Part shown: one piece after another, positions 44,283 to 54,161 of the stretch
Layout: every line of letters begins with the position of its first letter
Numbering within the stretch: position 1 is the stretch's first letter
Source of the DNA: Stutzerimonas stutzeri
GTDB lineage: Bacteria > Pseudomonadota > Gammaproteobacteria > Pseudomonadales > Pseudomonadaceae
Direction of reading: 5' to 3'
Assembly (NCBI RefSeq): GCF_000219605.1
Contig: NC_015740.1
Location: 2,480,001-2,544,000, forward strand
DNA: 64,000 nt
Program-made: the position numbers and the translations under genes
Notes under the pieces: model-generated
The model's database searches: none
What the model was told of the DNA's origin: nothing
The model's input: only the letters and a program-made list of their open reading frames with translations

Positions 44283-44422
44283 TTTATCCGGCAAGTCGTG
44301 GGTCGCTTGCGATGGACCGAGTCTATGCCCGGAAAAATGGACACTGGGTAACGAAGGGATGGCCGATGGTCACCAACCGGTTACAAAGGCACGCCACAGG
44401 TAACAGGCACGCCCGGCGGGCG

Positions 44423-45874
44423 TCAGCGCGGTAGTGTGAGGGTCACCCTCAGCCCTCCCTGCTGCAGGTTGCGCATGCTCAGCTCGCCGCCGTGGGCGTG
44501 AGCGATGTTGCGCGCGATACCCAGCCCCAGGCCGTAGCCCTGCTGCTGGCCGGAGAGCCGTACATGGGGTTCGAAAACGTGCTCCAGGCGCTGCTCCGGA
44601 ACACCTGGCCCCTCGTCGTCAACGTGCAGCACCAGCGCCTCCTTGCCATCCTCGACGTGCAGGTGGGCGCGCTCGCCATACTTCAGGGCGTTGTCCAGCA
44701 GGTTGCCGATGCAGCGCTTGAGTGCCAGCGGCTTGCCGGGGTAAGTCGCCAGCGCGCGTCCATCCAGGGTCACGCGGGTCTGGTCGCAGGCCTGGTAGGG
44801 CTCGACGATGTGTTCGAGCAACAGATTGAGGTCCACGGCCTCGATGTTTTCGTGGATATCGGTGTCCTTCACGCACTGCAGGGCGCCCTTGACCAGCAGC
44901 TCCAGTTCGTCGAGATCGCGGTTGAACTTGACTTGCTGGGCCTCGTCCTCCAGCAGTTCGACCCGCAGTCGCAGCCGCGTGATGGGCGTACGCAGGTCGT
45001 GGGAGATGGCGCTGAACAACTGGCCGCGCTCGGTCAGATAGCGGCTGATGCGCTCGCGCATGTTGTTGAAGGCGCGGCTGACCTCGACGATCTCGCTGGC
45101 ACCGATCTCGGCCAGCGGCCGCACTTCCCCGCCCACCGACAGCTCCCGCGCCGCCTTGGCCAGGCGTTTCAATGGCCGGCTCTGCCAGCGCACCAGCAGG
45201 CCGATGAACAGCAGCAGGAAGGCGCTGGTCAGCACGATGAACCACAGCTGCTGCACCGGCAGCCCCTCGTCTTCCAGGCTGACGTAGGGTGCCGGCATCA
45301 GCGACGCGAGATAGAGCCATTCCTGCGGCGCGATCTGGATCTGCGTCACCAGCACCGGTGGCGCCAGCGGTTCGAATCCCAGCGCGTAGTGGGCCCAGGA
45401 GCGCGGCAGTTCCTCGAGCTTGATGCCGCTGTTGAAGATGCGCAGATCGTCCGGGCTGACGAACTCGATGGTCAGGTCCACCGCGCCACCCAGACGCTGG
45501 CGCAGCACCTGCTCCACCTCGTGCAGCACCGCACGCTTGCGTGGCGTCTCCGGCAGGATCTTCATCTCCAGCGGCTTGTCGTTGAGCGAGACGAAGAAGC
45601 GCGTGCCGCCCATGCTGCGCAGCTGGTCGAGCACCAGCGGTCGGTAGCCCAGCGGCAGCGATCGGAAGTAGCTGACGCTCGCCCCCATCGACTGCGCCAG
45701 GCTGCGGGCGCTGGCCAGCAGCCCTTCCATCTGACTGGCGCGCAGCTGTGACAACCAGATCAGGCTCGACAGGCCCTGCGCCAGCAGCACCGCGAGCAGG
45801 GTCAGCAACAGCATGCGTCCGAGCAGCGAGCGCGGCACCAGCCGCAGACGCCGCCGCTCAGTGCGCAGATTCAT
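44423..45874 (-). CDS. gltS: Sensor histidine kinase GltS
   Basis: 483 residues: N-terminal helix near 20-40, periplasmic sensor, second helix near 210, HAMP linker, phosphoacceptor AISHDLRTPITRLRLRVELL near 290, N-box NLLDNALKYGE, and G-box GLGLGIARNIAHAHGG. It is the partner of the response regulator encoded immediately before it; in P. putida and P. aeruginosa this pair controls glucose uptake genes. The ATG at 45874 overlaps gltR by 17 bp. Confidence 0.92.
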   Translation of the reverse strand: MNLRTERRRLRLVPRSLLGRMLLLTLLAVLLAQGLSSLIWLSQLRASQMEGLLASARSLAQSMGASVSYFRSLPLGYRPLVLDQLRSMGGTRFFVSLNDKPLEMKILPETPRKRAVLHEVEQVLRQRLGGAVDLTIEFVSPDDLRIFNSGIKLEELPRSWAHYALGFEPLAPPVLVTQIQIAPQEWLYLASLMPAPYVSLEDEGLPVQQLWFIVLTSAFLLLFIGLLVRWQSRPLKRLAKAARELSVGGEVRPLAEIGASEIVEVSRAFNNMRERISRYLTERGQLFSAISHDLRTPITRLRLRVELLEDEAQQVKFNRDLDELELLVKGALQCVKDTDIHENIEAVDLNLLLEHIVEPYQACDQTRVTLDGRALATYPGKPLALKRCIGNLLDNALKYGERAHLHVEDGKEALVLHVDDEGPGVPEQRLEHVFEPHVRLSGQQQGYGLGLGIARNIAHAHGGELSMRNLQQGGLRVTLTLPR

Positions 45875-46592
45875 GGTGCGGCGTCACCTGGGTTGCCAGC
45901 AGGTAGCCGCAGCCGCGCACGGTGCGGATCAGCCGGGGCGACTTGCCGGTGTCGCGCAGGCGCTGACGCAGACGGCTCACCGCCATGTCGACGATGCGCT
46001 CCAGCGGCATCACCTCGCGCCCGCGGGTGGCGTTGGCGATGGTGTCGCGGTCGAGGATCTGCTGCGGATGATCGAGAAACAGCTTGAGCAACGCGAAATC
46101 GGCACCGGACAGAAAGACTTCCTCGCCATCGGCGTGAAACAGACGGTGGCTGATCATGTCCAGCCGCCATTCATCGAAGGCCAGCACGTCGCTGCCGCGC
46201 TCCTGGGCGAAGCTGACCCGCCGCAGCAAGGCCTTGATCCGCGCCAGCAGCTCGCGTGGGCTGAACGGCTTGCCGAGGTAATCGTCGGCGCCCAGCTCAA
46301 GACCGACCACCCGGTCGGCCTCGTCGGAACTGGCGGTGAGCATGATGATCGGCATCGAGGCCAGCCGCTCGTGCTGGCGAATCCAGCGGCAGAGGCTGAA
46401 GCCGTCCTCGTCGGGCAGCATCACGTCGAGTATCACCAGATCGGCCGGTTCGGCGCACAGCGCGCTGCGAAACTGCGCGCCGTCCGGCACGCCGCGGACC
46501 TGAAAGCCCGAGCGGCTGAGATAGGTCTGCAGCAGTTCGCGGATTTCCTGATCGTCGTCGACCAGAAGGATGTTCTTACCTGCTTGGCTCAC
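45858..46592 (-). CDS. gltR: Response regulator GltR
   Basis: 244 residues, OmpR family: receiver with NILLVDDDQEIRELLQTYL, phospho-Asp in LVILDVMLPDEDGF and a lysine in GKPFSPRELLAR, then a winged-helix DNA-binding domain ending TVRGCGYLLATQ. The start is GTG at 46592 after AAGGGA. Expected to control gltB-F-G-K and the porin from the gltS-gltB gap. Located 57 bp downstream of glk. Confidence 0.92.
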   Translation of the reverse strand: MSQAGKNILLVDDDQEIRELLQTYLSRSGFQVRGVPDGAQFRSALCAEPADLVILDVMLPDEDGFSLCRWIRQHERLASMPIIMLTASSDEADRVVGLELGADDYLGKPFSPRELLARIKALLRRVSFAQERGSDVLAFDEWRLDMISHRLFHADGEEVFLSGADFALLKLFLDHPQQILDRDTIANATRGREVMPLERIVDMAVSRLRQRLRDTGKSPRLIRTVRGCGYLLATQVTPHHESAH

Positions 46593-46604
46593 GTCACGTC
46601 CCTT

Positions 46605-46615
46605 TTCTTGTTGTT
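46605..46615 (-). promoter_or_regulatory. Crc/Hfq-type A-rich motif before gltR
   Basis: Minus strand AACAACAAGAA directly precedes the AAGGGA SD of gltR. Fits AANAANAANAA. Confidence 0.55.
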
Positions 46616-46649
46616 ATCCGATCGCCCGTCGCCTTTCCCTGCCAGCCGC

Positions 46650-47612
46650 CTAGACGCCCTCCAGCAGCGATTGCAACGCCACGCCGGCGCCTTCCAGGCC
46701 CGGATAAGGCGCGGTCACCAGCCATACCGGCAGGCGATCGAAATAGCCACTCATTTGGCCCTTCTCGCACAGGGCATCGCAAAAGCCGCTGTGCATGAAG
46801 AACTCGGCGAAGCGCGGTACCACGCCGCCGACGATATATACCCCGCCGCGTGCACCGAGCGTCAGCACGTTGTCACCGACGATGCGTCCCAGCCAGCGGC
46901 AGAACTGCTCCAGCACGGCCACGGCGTACGGCTCGCCAGCCAGCGCAGCCTTGGTGATCTCGGCCGGGGAGTCGTGTTCGGCCGCTCGGCCATCCAGCGC
47001 GCAACAGGCACGATAAAGCGTCAGCAAACCCGGCCCGCTGAGCACGGCTTCGGCATTCACGTGGCCCTGTGCGCGGTGCAGTTGCATCCAGATCGCCGCC
47101 TCGCGCTCGCTGCCGATCGGCAGACAGATATGCCCGCCCTCGCCCGGCAACGCGCGCCAGCCGCCGCCGACCAGCGGCAGCAGCCCGGCGACCCCCAACC
47201 CGGTGCCGGGGCCTATGACCAGACGCGGCCGGCCGGGTTCAGGCTCGCCCTCGCGGACCGTGACGCGCTCGTCATCGCGTAGCCGGGTCATACCCAGGGC
47301 CATGGCGGTGAAGTCGTTGATCAGCAGCAGATCCTTCAGGCCCAGTTCGCGGCAGAACGCCTGTCGGCTCAGCTGCCAGTGGTTGTTGGTGAAGCGGAAG
47401 TGATCGCCGCTCACCGGCCCGGCACAGGCCAGGCATACTGCTTCCAGCGCATCCAGCGGCTGGCCCACTTCGTCGAGGTAGGCGCGGATTGCCAGCTCCG
47501 GACGCGCATGGTCTGCCGTGGGCAGCACGCGAAGCTGCTCGATCCGCTGATCGCGCCACAGCGCGAAGCGTGCATTGGTACCACCGATGTCGCCAACCAG
47601 CGCTGTCTTCAC
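46650..47612 (-). CDS. glk: Glucokinase
   Basis: 320 residues; the start is GTG at 47612, which overlaps the TGA of edd as GTGA, so translation is coupled. Phosphate-binding [15 protein letters not shown] at the N-terminus, [13 protein letters not shown] near 110 and [13 protein letters not shown] near 142 identify the bacterial Glk family. It phosphorylates glucose to glucose 6-phosphate for the Entner-Doudoroff route. Confidence 0.95.
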   Translation of the reverse strand: MKTALVGDIGGTNARFALWRDQRIEQLRVLPTADHARPELAIRAYLDEVGQPLDALEAVCLACAGPVSGDHFRFTNNHWQLSRQAFCRELGLKDLLLINDFTAMALGMTRLRDDERVTVREGEPEPGRPRLVIGPGTGLGVAGLLPLVGGGWRALPGEGGHICLPIGSEREAAIWMQLHRAQGHVNAEAVLSGPGLLTLYRACCALDGRAAEHDSPAEITKAALAGEPYAVAVLEQFCRWLGRIVGDNVLTLGARGGVYIVGGVVPRFAEFFMHSGFCDALCEKGQMSGYFDRLPVWLVTAPYPGLEGAGVALQSLLEGV

Positions 47613-49438
47613 TTGAGCGCCTCCAGACTCTCGGTGAACGCGCTGGCGCCCTGCTCTGCCGTGCTGAAGGACGCGCGCATGAAGGCGAACAGCTCGCGAC
47701 CGCAACCGATACCCATGTCTTCCGGGCGGATGGCCGGCTGGCGCGTCGCCCATTCGGCCGGGTCGACCAGCGCCCGCAGCTCGCCGGTCTCGCCATCGAC
47801 GCGGATGATGTCGCCATCACGGACCAGCGCCAGCGGCCCACCGTCCAGCGCCTCCGGGCAGACATGGATGGCCGCCGGCACCTTGCCGGAGGCGCCGGAC
47901 ATGCGCCCGTCGGTAACCAGCGCCACCTTGTAGCCGCGGTCCTGCAGCACGCCAAGGAAGGGCGTGAGCTTGTGCAACTCCGGCATGCCATTGGCCTTCG
48001 GCCCCTGGAAACGCACCACGGCGATGAAATCGCGCTCCAGCTCGCCGGCCTTGAAAGCGGCTGCCAGCTCGCTCTGGTCGATGAACACCCGTGCCGGCGC
48101 CTCGACCACACGATGCTCCGGCGCCACGGCCGAGATCTTGGTCACGCCGCGCCCCAGGTTGCCTTCCAGCACACGCAGGCCGCCCTCCGGCGAGAAGGGC
48201 CGCTTTGCCGGACGCAGGATGGTTTCGTCCAGGCTCTGAGCGGGCCCATCGCGCCAGACCAGCTTGTCACCGTCGAGGAACGGCTCCTGGATATAGCGGC
48301 GCAGGCCCTTGCCGACCACCGTGTGCACATCCTCATGCAGCAAGCCGGCGTCGAGCAGCGTGCGCACCATGAAGGGCACGCCGCCGCAGGCATGGAAATG
48401 GTTCACATCGGCCTGACCGTTGGGGTAGACCTTGGCCAGGGTCGGCACGACCTCGGAAAGGTCGGCCATGTCCTGCCAGGTCAGCTGGATGCCGGCGGCG
48501 CGGGCGAATGCCGGAATATGCAGGGTGTGGTTGGTCGAACCGCCGGTGGCGTTGAGCGCGACCACCGAATTGACGATGGACTTCTCGTCGACCACCTGGC
48601 ACAGCGGCGTGTAATTGCCAGCCTGATGGGTCAGGCGGGTGACCTGCTGCGCGGCTTCGCGGGTCAGCGCATCGCGCAGCGGCGTGTAAGGATTTACGAA
48701 CGAGGAGCCCGGCAGGTGCAGACCCATGATCTCCATCACCACCTGATTGGTGTTGGCGGTGCCGTAGAAGGTGCAGGTGCCCGGGCTGTGGTAGGACTTC
48801 ATTTCCGATTCCAGCAGCTCCTCGCGGCTCGCCTTGCCTTCGGCGTAGCGCTGGCGCACCGCGGCCTTTTCCTTGTTGGGGATGCCCGATGGCATCGGCC
48901 CACCCGGTACGAAGATCGTCGGCAGATGGCCGAAGCGCAGCGCACCGATCATCAGCCCGGGGACGATCTTGTCACAGATGCCGAGCATCAGCGCGGCGTC
49001 GAACATGTTGTGCGACAGCGCCACCGCGGTGCTCATGGCGATCACTTCGCGACTGGCCAGGCTCATCTCCATGCCCGCCTCGCCCTGGGTCACGCCGTCG
49101 CACATTGCCGGCACGCCGCCGGCGAACTGGCCGACCGAACCAATCTCGCGCAGCGCCTGGCGGATCATCTCCGGAAAATGCTCGTAGGGCTGATGCGCCG
49201 AAAGCATGTCGTTGTATGCCGACACGATCGCGACGTTCGCCGCGTTCATCAGGCGCAGGCTCTGCTTGTCCTGAGTGGAATTGCAGCCGGCGACGCCATG
49301 GGCGAAGTTGGCGCATTGCAGCCCGCCTCGCTGAGGGCCCTCGCTGGCAGCGGCGGCCATCATCGCGAGGTAACGCTCACGCGTCTTGCGGCTGCGCTCG
49401 ACCAGGCGCTCGGTGACTTCCAGAACTCGCGGGTGCAT
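47609..49438 (-). CDS. edd: Phosphogluconate dehydratase
   Basis: 609 residues from the ATG at 49438, with CAGGAG upstream. IlvD/Edd family 4Fe-4S dehydratase: the cysteine-bearing [14 protein letters not shown] near 160, [12 protein letters not shown] near 310, and [13 protein letters not shown] with a C-terminal active-site region. It converts 6-phosphogluconate to KDPG. First gene of edd-glk-gltR-gltS; the operon leader has a TTGT-N6-ACAA palindrome overlapped by an A-rich motif (49461-49474). No eda, zwf or hexR lies in the window. Confidence 0.95.
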   Translation of the reverse strand: MHPRVLEVTERLVERSRKTRERYLAMMAAAASEGPQRGGLQCANFAHGVAGCNSTQDKQSLRLMNAANVAIVSAYNDMLSAHQPYEHFPEMIRQALREIGSVGQFAGGVPAMCDGVTQGEAGMEMSLASREVIAMSTAVALSHNMFDAALMLGICDKIVPGLMIGALRFGHLPTIFVPGGPMPSGIPNKEKAAVRQRYAEGKASREELLESEMKSYHSPGTCTFYGTANTNQVVMEIMGLHLPGSSFVNPYTPLRDALTREAAQQVTRLTHQAGNYTPLCQVVDEKSIVNSVVALNATGGSTNHTLHIPAFARAAGIQLTWQDMADLSEVVPTLAKVYPNGQADVNHFHACGGVPFMVRTLLDAGLLHEDVHTVVGKGLRRYIQEPFLDGDKLVWRDGPAQSLDETILRPAKRPFSPEGGLRVLEGNLGRGVTKISAVAPEHRVVEAPARVFIDQSELAAAFKAGELERDFIAVVRFQGPKANGMPELHKLTPFLGVLQDRGYKVALVTDGRMSGASGKVPAAIHVCPEALDGGPLALVRDGDIIRVDGETGELRALVDPAEWATRQPAIRPEDMGIGCGRELFAFMRASFSTAEQGASAFTESLEALK

Positions 49439-49460
49439 GCGTCTCTCCTGCTGCGGAATT

Positions 49461-49474
49461 TTGTTCTTCGACAA
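49461..49474 (-). promoter_or_regulatory. HexR-like palindrome overlapping an A-rich motif before edd
   Basis: TTGT (49461-49464) and ACAA (49471-49474) are separated by six bases, close to the TTGT-N7/8-ACAA reported for HexR. On the minus strand AAGAACAA (49461-49468) also fits AANAANAA for Crc/Hfq. It lies 22 bases before the edd start codon. Confidence 0.45.
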
Positions 49475-49610
49475 CCATAAACCATCCGGAGTCGGTTGGC
49501 GTTCGGACAGGACGCAAGGCCAATGGTTGCGCACGACATGCAGCTGCAGAGCTATGCTCCCAGCGGCCGGCTGCAGCGAGGCCGCCGGCGCCCCGGCGAC
49601 ATGCCTGGGC

Positions 49611-50378
49611 TCAGGGGGTCGATTGCTCCTCGTCGGAGTCGATATCCGCGGCTTGCGCTTCGAGCAGGTCGTCGAAGTCGGTCTTGAGCCCCTGTTCCAT
49701 GCCATCGAGTTCAGCCAGCAGGCTACGGAAGCTGGTCTGCTCGCGCGCGGGCGCCTGCGGCTCGTCCAACGTCTCGTCGGCGCGGGCCTGCAGGGCGACC
49801 GGCACGGCCGCATCGTCGTCGAGCAACGGGCGCAGCTCGGGCTCCATTTCCCGCAGCACGGCCAGCGGCGGCAGTTCGTCGAGGTTCTTCAGATTGAAAT
49901 GGTCGAGGAATTGTCGGGTGGTGGCGAACATCGCCGGGCGCCCCGGCACGTCACGATGGCCAACCACGCGAATCCACTCGCGCTCCTGCAATGTCTTGAC
50001 GATCTGGCTGTTGACCGCAACGCCGCGAATGTCCTCGATCTCGCCACGGGTGATGGGCTGGCGGTAGGCGATCAGCGCCAGGGTTTCCAGCAGCGCCCGG
50101 GAATAACGCTGCGGACGCTCCTCCCAGAGCCGCCCGACCCAGGGCGAGAAGCGCTGGCGCACCTGCAGACGATAACCGCTGGCCACCTCCTTGAGTTCGA
50201 AGGCGCGCCCCTTGCAGGACTTGTCCAGGACTTCGAGGGCCTTCTTCAGCTGCGCCGACGAGGGTCGTTCATGCTCCTCGAACAGCTCGCCGAGGCGCTC
50301 CAGGGAGAGCGGCTTGCCGGACGCGAGCAGAAAGGCTTCGAGCAGCGAAGCGAGATCCTTGGGATCGGACAGGTCCAC
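49611..50378 (-). CDS. scpB: ScpB, segregation and condensation protein B
   Basis: 255 residues from the GTG at 50378 (reads [17 protein letters not shown]), chosen because GCAGGAG is six bases upstream; an ATG at 50420 would overlap scpA. Two winged-helix domains are recognised by the ScpB core [20 protein letters not shown] and [15 protein letters not shown]. The C-terminal 70 residues are acidic and low complexity. It binds ScpA and Smc in chromosome segregation. Third gene of trpS-scpA-scpB. Confidence 0.92.
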   Translation of the reverse strand: MDLSDPKDLASLLEAFLLASGKPLSLERLGELFEEHERPSSAQLKKALEVLDKSCKGRAFELKEVASGYRLQVRQRFSPWVGRLWEERPQRYSRALLETLALIAYRQPITRGEIEDIRGVAVNSQIVKTLQEREWIRVVGHRDVPGRPAMFATTRQFLDHFNLKNLDELPPLAVLREMEPELRPLLDDDAAVPVALQARADETLDEPQAPAREQTSFRSLLAELDGMEQGLKTDFDDLLEAQAADIDSDEEQSTP

Positions 50379-50397
50379 GGTTGACTCCTGCAAATAT

Positions 50398-51216
50398 CTA
50401 TTCGGTTCGACTGCGCACATGGATAGGCGCGAAGGGCTCGTTCTGCACCAGCTCGACCAGCGATTCCTTGATCAGCTCGAGTACGGCCATGAAGGTCACC
50501 ACCACGCCAAGGCGCCCTTCTTCCACATGGAACAGCGCCACGAAGGGGACGAAACCGCCCCCCTTCAGACGCTCAAGCACCTCGCTCATCCGCTCGCGGG
50601 TCGACAGCGCCTCGCGGGTCACCTGGTGGCTCTCGAACATGTCGGCACGGCGCAGCACCTCGGCCATGGATACCAGCAGTTCCTCCAGGCTGACATCCGG
50701 CAGCAGCTTGCGCGCCCTGGCATCCGGGGCATCGAGGCGTGGCACCTGCAGGTCGCGACCGACCCGCGGCAGCTCGTCCAGATCCTCGGCGGCGGCCTTG
50801 AAGCGCTCGTACTCCTGCAGCCGGCGGATCAGCTCGGCGCGCGGGTCGTCTTCCTCTTCGGCGGCTTCGGCCGAGCGCGGCAACAACATGCGCGACTTGA
50901 TCTCGGCGAGCATGGCGGCCATCACCAGGTATTCGGCGGCCAGTTCCAGACGCACCGACTTCATCAGCTCGACGTAGCCCATGTACTGGCGGGTGATTTC
51001 CGCCACCGGGATGTCGAGGATGTCGATGTTCTGCTTGCGGATCAGATAGAGCAGCAGGTCCAGCGGGCCTTCGAACGCTTCGAGAAAGACTTCCAGCGCA
51101 TCCGGCGGTATGTACAGGTCCAGCGGCAGCTCGGTAACCGCCTCGCCATAGACCAGCGCCAGGCGCAGCTGCTCGCCGGGCTGAGTCGATTCGTGGCTCT
51201 GGGGTTCGGTCTGCAT
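50398..51216 (-). CDS. scpA: ScpA, segregation and condensation protein A (kleisin)
   Basis: 272 residues. The kleisin N-terminal motif FEGPLDLLLYLIRKQNIDIL lies near residue 48, followed by YLVMAAMLAEIKSRMLLP, and the C-terminal winged helix FVPFVALFHVEEGRLGVV. The long N-terminal stretch of 40 residues before the motif is variable. It bridges Smc heads. 27 bp after trpS. Confidence 0.92.
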   Translation of the reverse strand: MQTEPQSHESTQPGEQLRLALVYGEAVTELPLDLYIPPDALEVFLEAFEGPLDLLLYLIRKQNIDILDIPVAEITRQYMGYVELMKSVRLELAAEYLVMAAMLAEIKSRMLLPRSAEAAEEEDDPRAELIRRLQEYERFKAAAEDLDELPRVGRDLQVPRLDAPDARARKLLPDVSLEELLVSMAEVLRRADMFESHQVTREALSTRERMSEVLERLKGGGFVPFVALFHVEEGRLGVVVTFMAVLELIKESLVELVQNEPFAPIHVRSRTE

Positions 51217-51243
51217 GGTCTTCCTCGAAGCTGCGCGGGCGCG

Positions 51244-52449
51244 TCAGCGGTAATTCAGGCCCATCGCCTGACGCACGTCGATCAGCGTCTCACGGGCTTC
51301 GTCGCGGGCGCGCTCGGCTCCCTCGGCCAGGATGCTGCGTACCAGATCGGGGTTCTGCTCGTAATCCAGCGCGCGTTCCTGCAGCGGCGCAAGATCGGCC
51401 TTGATCGAATCGATCAGCGGTGCCTTGCATTCCAGGCAGCCGATGCCGGCGCTGCGACAACCCTGCTCGGCCCACTGACACACTGCCTCCTCGGAATGCG
51501 CCAGATGCATCTGCCACACCGGGCAGCGCGTCGGCTCGCCGGGGTCGCTGCGGTGCACGCGCGCCGGGTCGGTGGGCATGCGACGGATCTTCTCCTCGAT
51601 CTCGGTCGGCGTATCCCGCAGATAGATGGCGTTGCTGTTGGACTTGGCCATCTTGCCGCCGTCGAGCCCGGACAGCTTAGGCGCCTCGCCGAGCAGCGCC
51701 TGCGGCTCGGGCAACAGCAGCTTGCCGCAGCCCTCCAGGTAGCCGTACAGCCGCTCCTGGTCGCCGATGGTGATGGTCTGCTGCTCCTTGATCACTGCGC
51801 GCGCGGTATTCAGCGCCTCGACGTCGCCCTGCTCCTGATAGCTCTTGCGCAGGCTGACATAGAGCTTGGAGGTTTTCTTGCCAAGCTTGCGGATCGCCGC
51901 CTCCGCCTTGCTCTCGAAGTCGTCCTCACGGCCGTAGAGGTGATTGAAGCGGCGCGCCACGTCGCGGGCGAATTCGATATGCGGCAGCTGGTCGGCCCCG
52001 ACCGGCACCAGTCCGGCGCGGTACAGCAGAATGTCCGCCGCCTGCAGCAGCGGATAGCCAAGAAAGCCGTAGGTGTCGAGGTTCTTGTCCTGCAGGTTCT
52101 GCTGCAGTTCCTTGTACGACGGCACCCGCTCCAGCCAGCCCAACGGACAGATCATCGACAGCAAGAGGTGCAGCTCGGCGTGTTCGGGCACCTGCGACTG
52201 GATGAACAGCGTGGCCGAGCTCGGGCTGACCCCGGCGGCCAGCCAGTCCACCGCCATGCTCATGACGTTCTGCGAGATTTCGCCGGAACTCTCGTAGTCG
52301 GTGGTCAGCGCATGCCAGTCGACGATGCAGAAAAAGCATTCGTACTCGTGCTGCAGCCTGACCCAGTTCTTCAATACGCCGTGGTAGTGGCCAAGGTGCA
52401 GTCGGCCGCTGGGGCGCATACCGGAAACCACACGCCGCTGTGAATCCAT
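51244..52449 (-). CDS. trpS: Tryptophanyl-tRNA synthetase with probable Fe-S motif
   Basis: 401 residues from the ATG at 52449 (a TTG three codons upstream is possible). Class I signatures are SGRLHLGHYHG (HIGH type) near 15 and GGKMAKSNSN (KMSKS type). After the core there is TRCPVWQ ... GCRSAGIGCLECK, with cysteine spacing C-x21-C-x6-C-x2-C, very like the C-x22-C-x6-C-x2-C that binds a 4Fe-4S cluster in Thermotoga TrpRS. It charges tRNA-Trp in the cytoplasm. First gene of trpS-scpA-scpB. It is longer than the roughly 335 residues of E. coli TrpS. Confidence 0.93.
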   Translation of the reverse strand: MDSQRRVVSGMRPSGRLHLGHYHGVLKNWVRLQHEYECFFCIVDWHALTTDYESSGEISQNVMSMAVDWLAAGVSPSSATLFIQSQVPEHAELHLLLSMICPLGWLERVPSYKELQQNLQDKNLDTYGFLGYPLLQAADILLYRAGLVPVGADQLPHIEFARDVARRFNHLYGREDDFESKAEAAIRKLGKKTSKLYVSLRKSYQEQGDVEALNTARAVIKEQQTITIGDQERLYGYLEGCGKLLLPEPQALLGEAPKLSGLDGGKMAKSNSNAIYLRDTPTEIEEKIRRMPTDPARVHRSDPGEPTRCPVWQMHLAHSEEAVCQWAEQGCRSAGIGCLECKAPLIDSIKADLAPLQERALDYEQNPDLVRSILAEGAERARDEARETLIDVRQAMGLNYR

Positions 52450-52657
52450 GGAGCTCAAAAGAGTGTCCTTGCTTAATTGGCCTGTTTGGTAGGTTCAGTT
52501 GGTCAAGTCTGGCGCCCGTAGCCCATCGCGGCACCTTGCCATAGCCGGCCATGACTTGTCGCAGCGCCTGGTCTCGGAGACATGTTCATCGAGCCTGCCT
52601 CAATCCACTCACCGCCCAGGCCAGATAATGTTGTACCGGCATACATGCCATTCAGGC

Positions 52658-53281
52658 TCAGGCCATGAAGGGTTCGGGATCGCCGCAGCCGACCCGCACC
52701 ACCTCCGGCTGATCATCGACCAGGCTGACCACGGTCGAGGCCTCGAGGCCACCGTACCCGCCATCGATGACCAGGTCCACCTGGTGCTCCAGAGCGTCGC
52801 GCATCTCGTACGGATCGCTCATCGGCAGGTCTTCGCCCGGCAGGATCAGGCTGACACTCATCAGCGGCTCGCCGAGCTCTTCCAGTAACGCCTGGGCGAT
52901 CGGCAATGCCGGTACGCGCAGCCCGATGGTGCGACGTTTGGGATGCAGCAGCATGCGCGGCACTTCGCGCGTCGCCGTGAGAATGATCGTGTAGGGACCG
53001 GGCAGATGCGCCTTGAGCAGGCGGAAGGCGGCGGTGTCGACCTTGGCGAACAGGCCCAGCTGCGACAGGTCGCGGCAGGCCAGGGTGAAGTTGTGCTTGT
53101 CGTCGAGCTGACGCAGCCGGCGGATGCGCTCGATGCCGGCCTTGTTGCCCATCGAGCAGCCGATGGCATAACTGGAATCGGTGGGATACACCACCACCCC
53201 GCCCTTGCGGATGATCTCCACGGCCTGCTTGATCAGGCGCGGTTGTGGGTTGTCCGGATGGATCTGAAAGAACTGGCTCAT
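52658..53281 (-). CDS. YciO/Sua5-like RNA-binding protein
   Basis: 207 residues from the ATG at 53281 (MSQFFQIHPDNPQPRLI) of the YrdC/YciO family: GGVVVYPTDSSYAIGCSMG near 40, LPGPYTIILTA near 108, and RRTIGLRVPALPIAQALL. The YciO branch is related to the threonylcarbamoyl-AMP synthase but its own role is unsettled. It lies 13 bp downstream of the PHP gene in the same orientation, with a 208-bp gap before trpS. Confidence 0.85.
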   Translation of the reverse strand: MSQFFQIHPDNPQPRLIKQAVEIIRKGGVVVYPTDSSYAIGCSMGNKAGIERIRRLRQLDDKHNFTLACRDLSQLGLFAKVDTAAFRLLKAHLPGPYTIILTATREVPRMLLHPKRRTIGLRVPALPIAQALLEELGEPLMSVSLILPGEDLPMSDPYEMRDALEHQVDLVIDGGYGGLEASTVVSLVDDQPEVVRVGCGDPEPFMA

Positions 53282-53294
53282 GGGAACTCCCTGT

Positions 53295-54161
53295 TCAGCT
53301 GGCAGCAGGTAGGCGGCGCTCATGGTCGAAATGTCTCCAGAGTGGTGACAGATCCTCCGGCAGGTTGCGATACAGCCCCAGCTCCGACCAGTCGCCCGGT
53401 GCGTGGAAGTCGCTGCCCACGGTGGCCATCAGGCCGAACTCGCGCGCCAGGATCGACAGACCGCCAACCTGCTCCAGCGGCTGCATGCCGTTGACCACCT
53501 CAAGCGCATGGCCGCCCGCCGCGACGAAATCGACGACGAGGCGACGGCGCTTGCTGCGGGTGAAATCGTACTGCCATGGATGCGCCAGGCTGATCCAGGC
53601 ACCCGCCTCGCGCAAGGTCCGAACCGTCTGCTCGAGGCTCGGCCAGTGCTGCTTCACGTCACCGAGCTTGCCGGAGCCGAGCCACTTGCGAAACGCCTCG
53701 GCACGATCGCGGACATGGCCGGCACGCACGAGAAACTCCGCAAAATGGGGACGGGCCGGCGCGTTGCCGCTGTCGCCCAGTTCCTGCTGGATCGCCCGTG
53801 CACCCTCCAGCGCGCCAGGCATGCCCTTGGCCTCGAGCCGCTGGGCGATTTGTTCGGCCCGCCGCCAGCGCCCTTCGTGCAGCTGCGCGATCGCCTGCTG
53901 CAACGCTGGCGCATCGGCGGAGAAGGCATAACCCAGTACATGAATGGTAGCCCCGTTCCACAGGCACGAGAGTTCGATGCCGTTTACCAGCTGCACCCCC
54001 AGCGCCAACGCAGCCGCCCGAGCCTCGGCGAGGCCATCGACGGTGTCGTGGTCGGTGAGCGCCAGCAGCTGGACCCCGCGCCCATGGGCACGTTCCACCA
54101 GCTTGGTTGGCGCCAGCACGCCATCGGAGGCAGTGCTGTGGCAATGCAGATCGACGATCAT
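53295..54161 (-). CDS. PHP-domain exonuclease, RNase AM/YciV type
   Basis: 288 residues from the ATG at 54161 (MIVDLHCHSTASDG); a GTG at 54173 is an alternative, but the GGAG lies too close to it. PHP metal motifs are DLHCHSTASDG, ALTDHDTVDG, the SLAHPWQYDF histidine and GSDFHAPG. The family, formerly TrpH, includes the 5'-3' exoribonuclease RNase AM that matures rRNA 5' ends. It starts the PHP-yciO operon. Confidence 0.88.
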   Translation of the reverse strand: MIVDLHCHSTASDGVLAPTKLVERAHGRGVQLLALTDHDTVDGLAEARAAALALGVQLVNGIELSCLWNGATIHVLGYAFSADAPALQQAIAQLHEGRWRRAEQIAQRLEAKGMPGALEGARAIQQELGDSGNAPARPHFAEFLVRAGHVRDRAEAFRKWLGSGKLGDVKQHWPSLEQTVRTLREAGAWISLAHPWQYDFTRSKRRRLVVDFVAAGGHALEVVNGMQPLEQVGGLSILAREFGLMATVGSDFHAPGDWSELGLYRNLPEDLSPLWRHFDHERRLPAAS

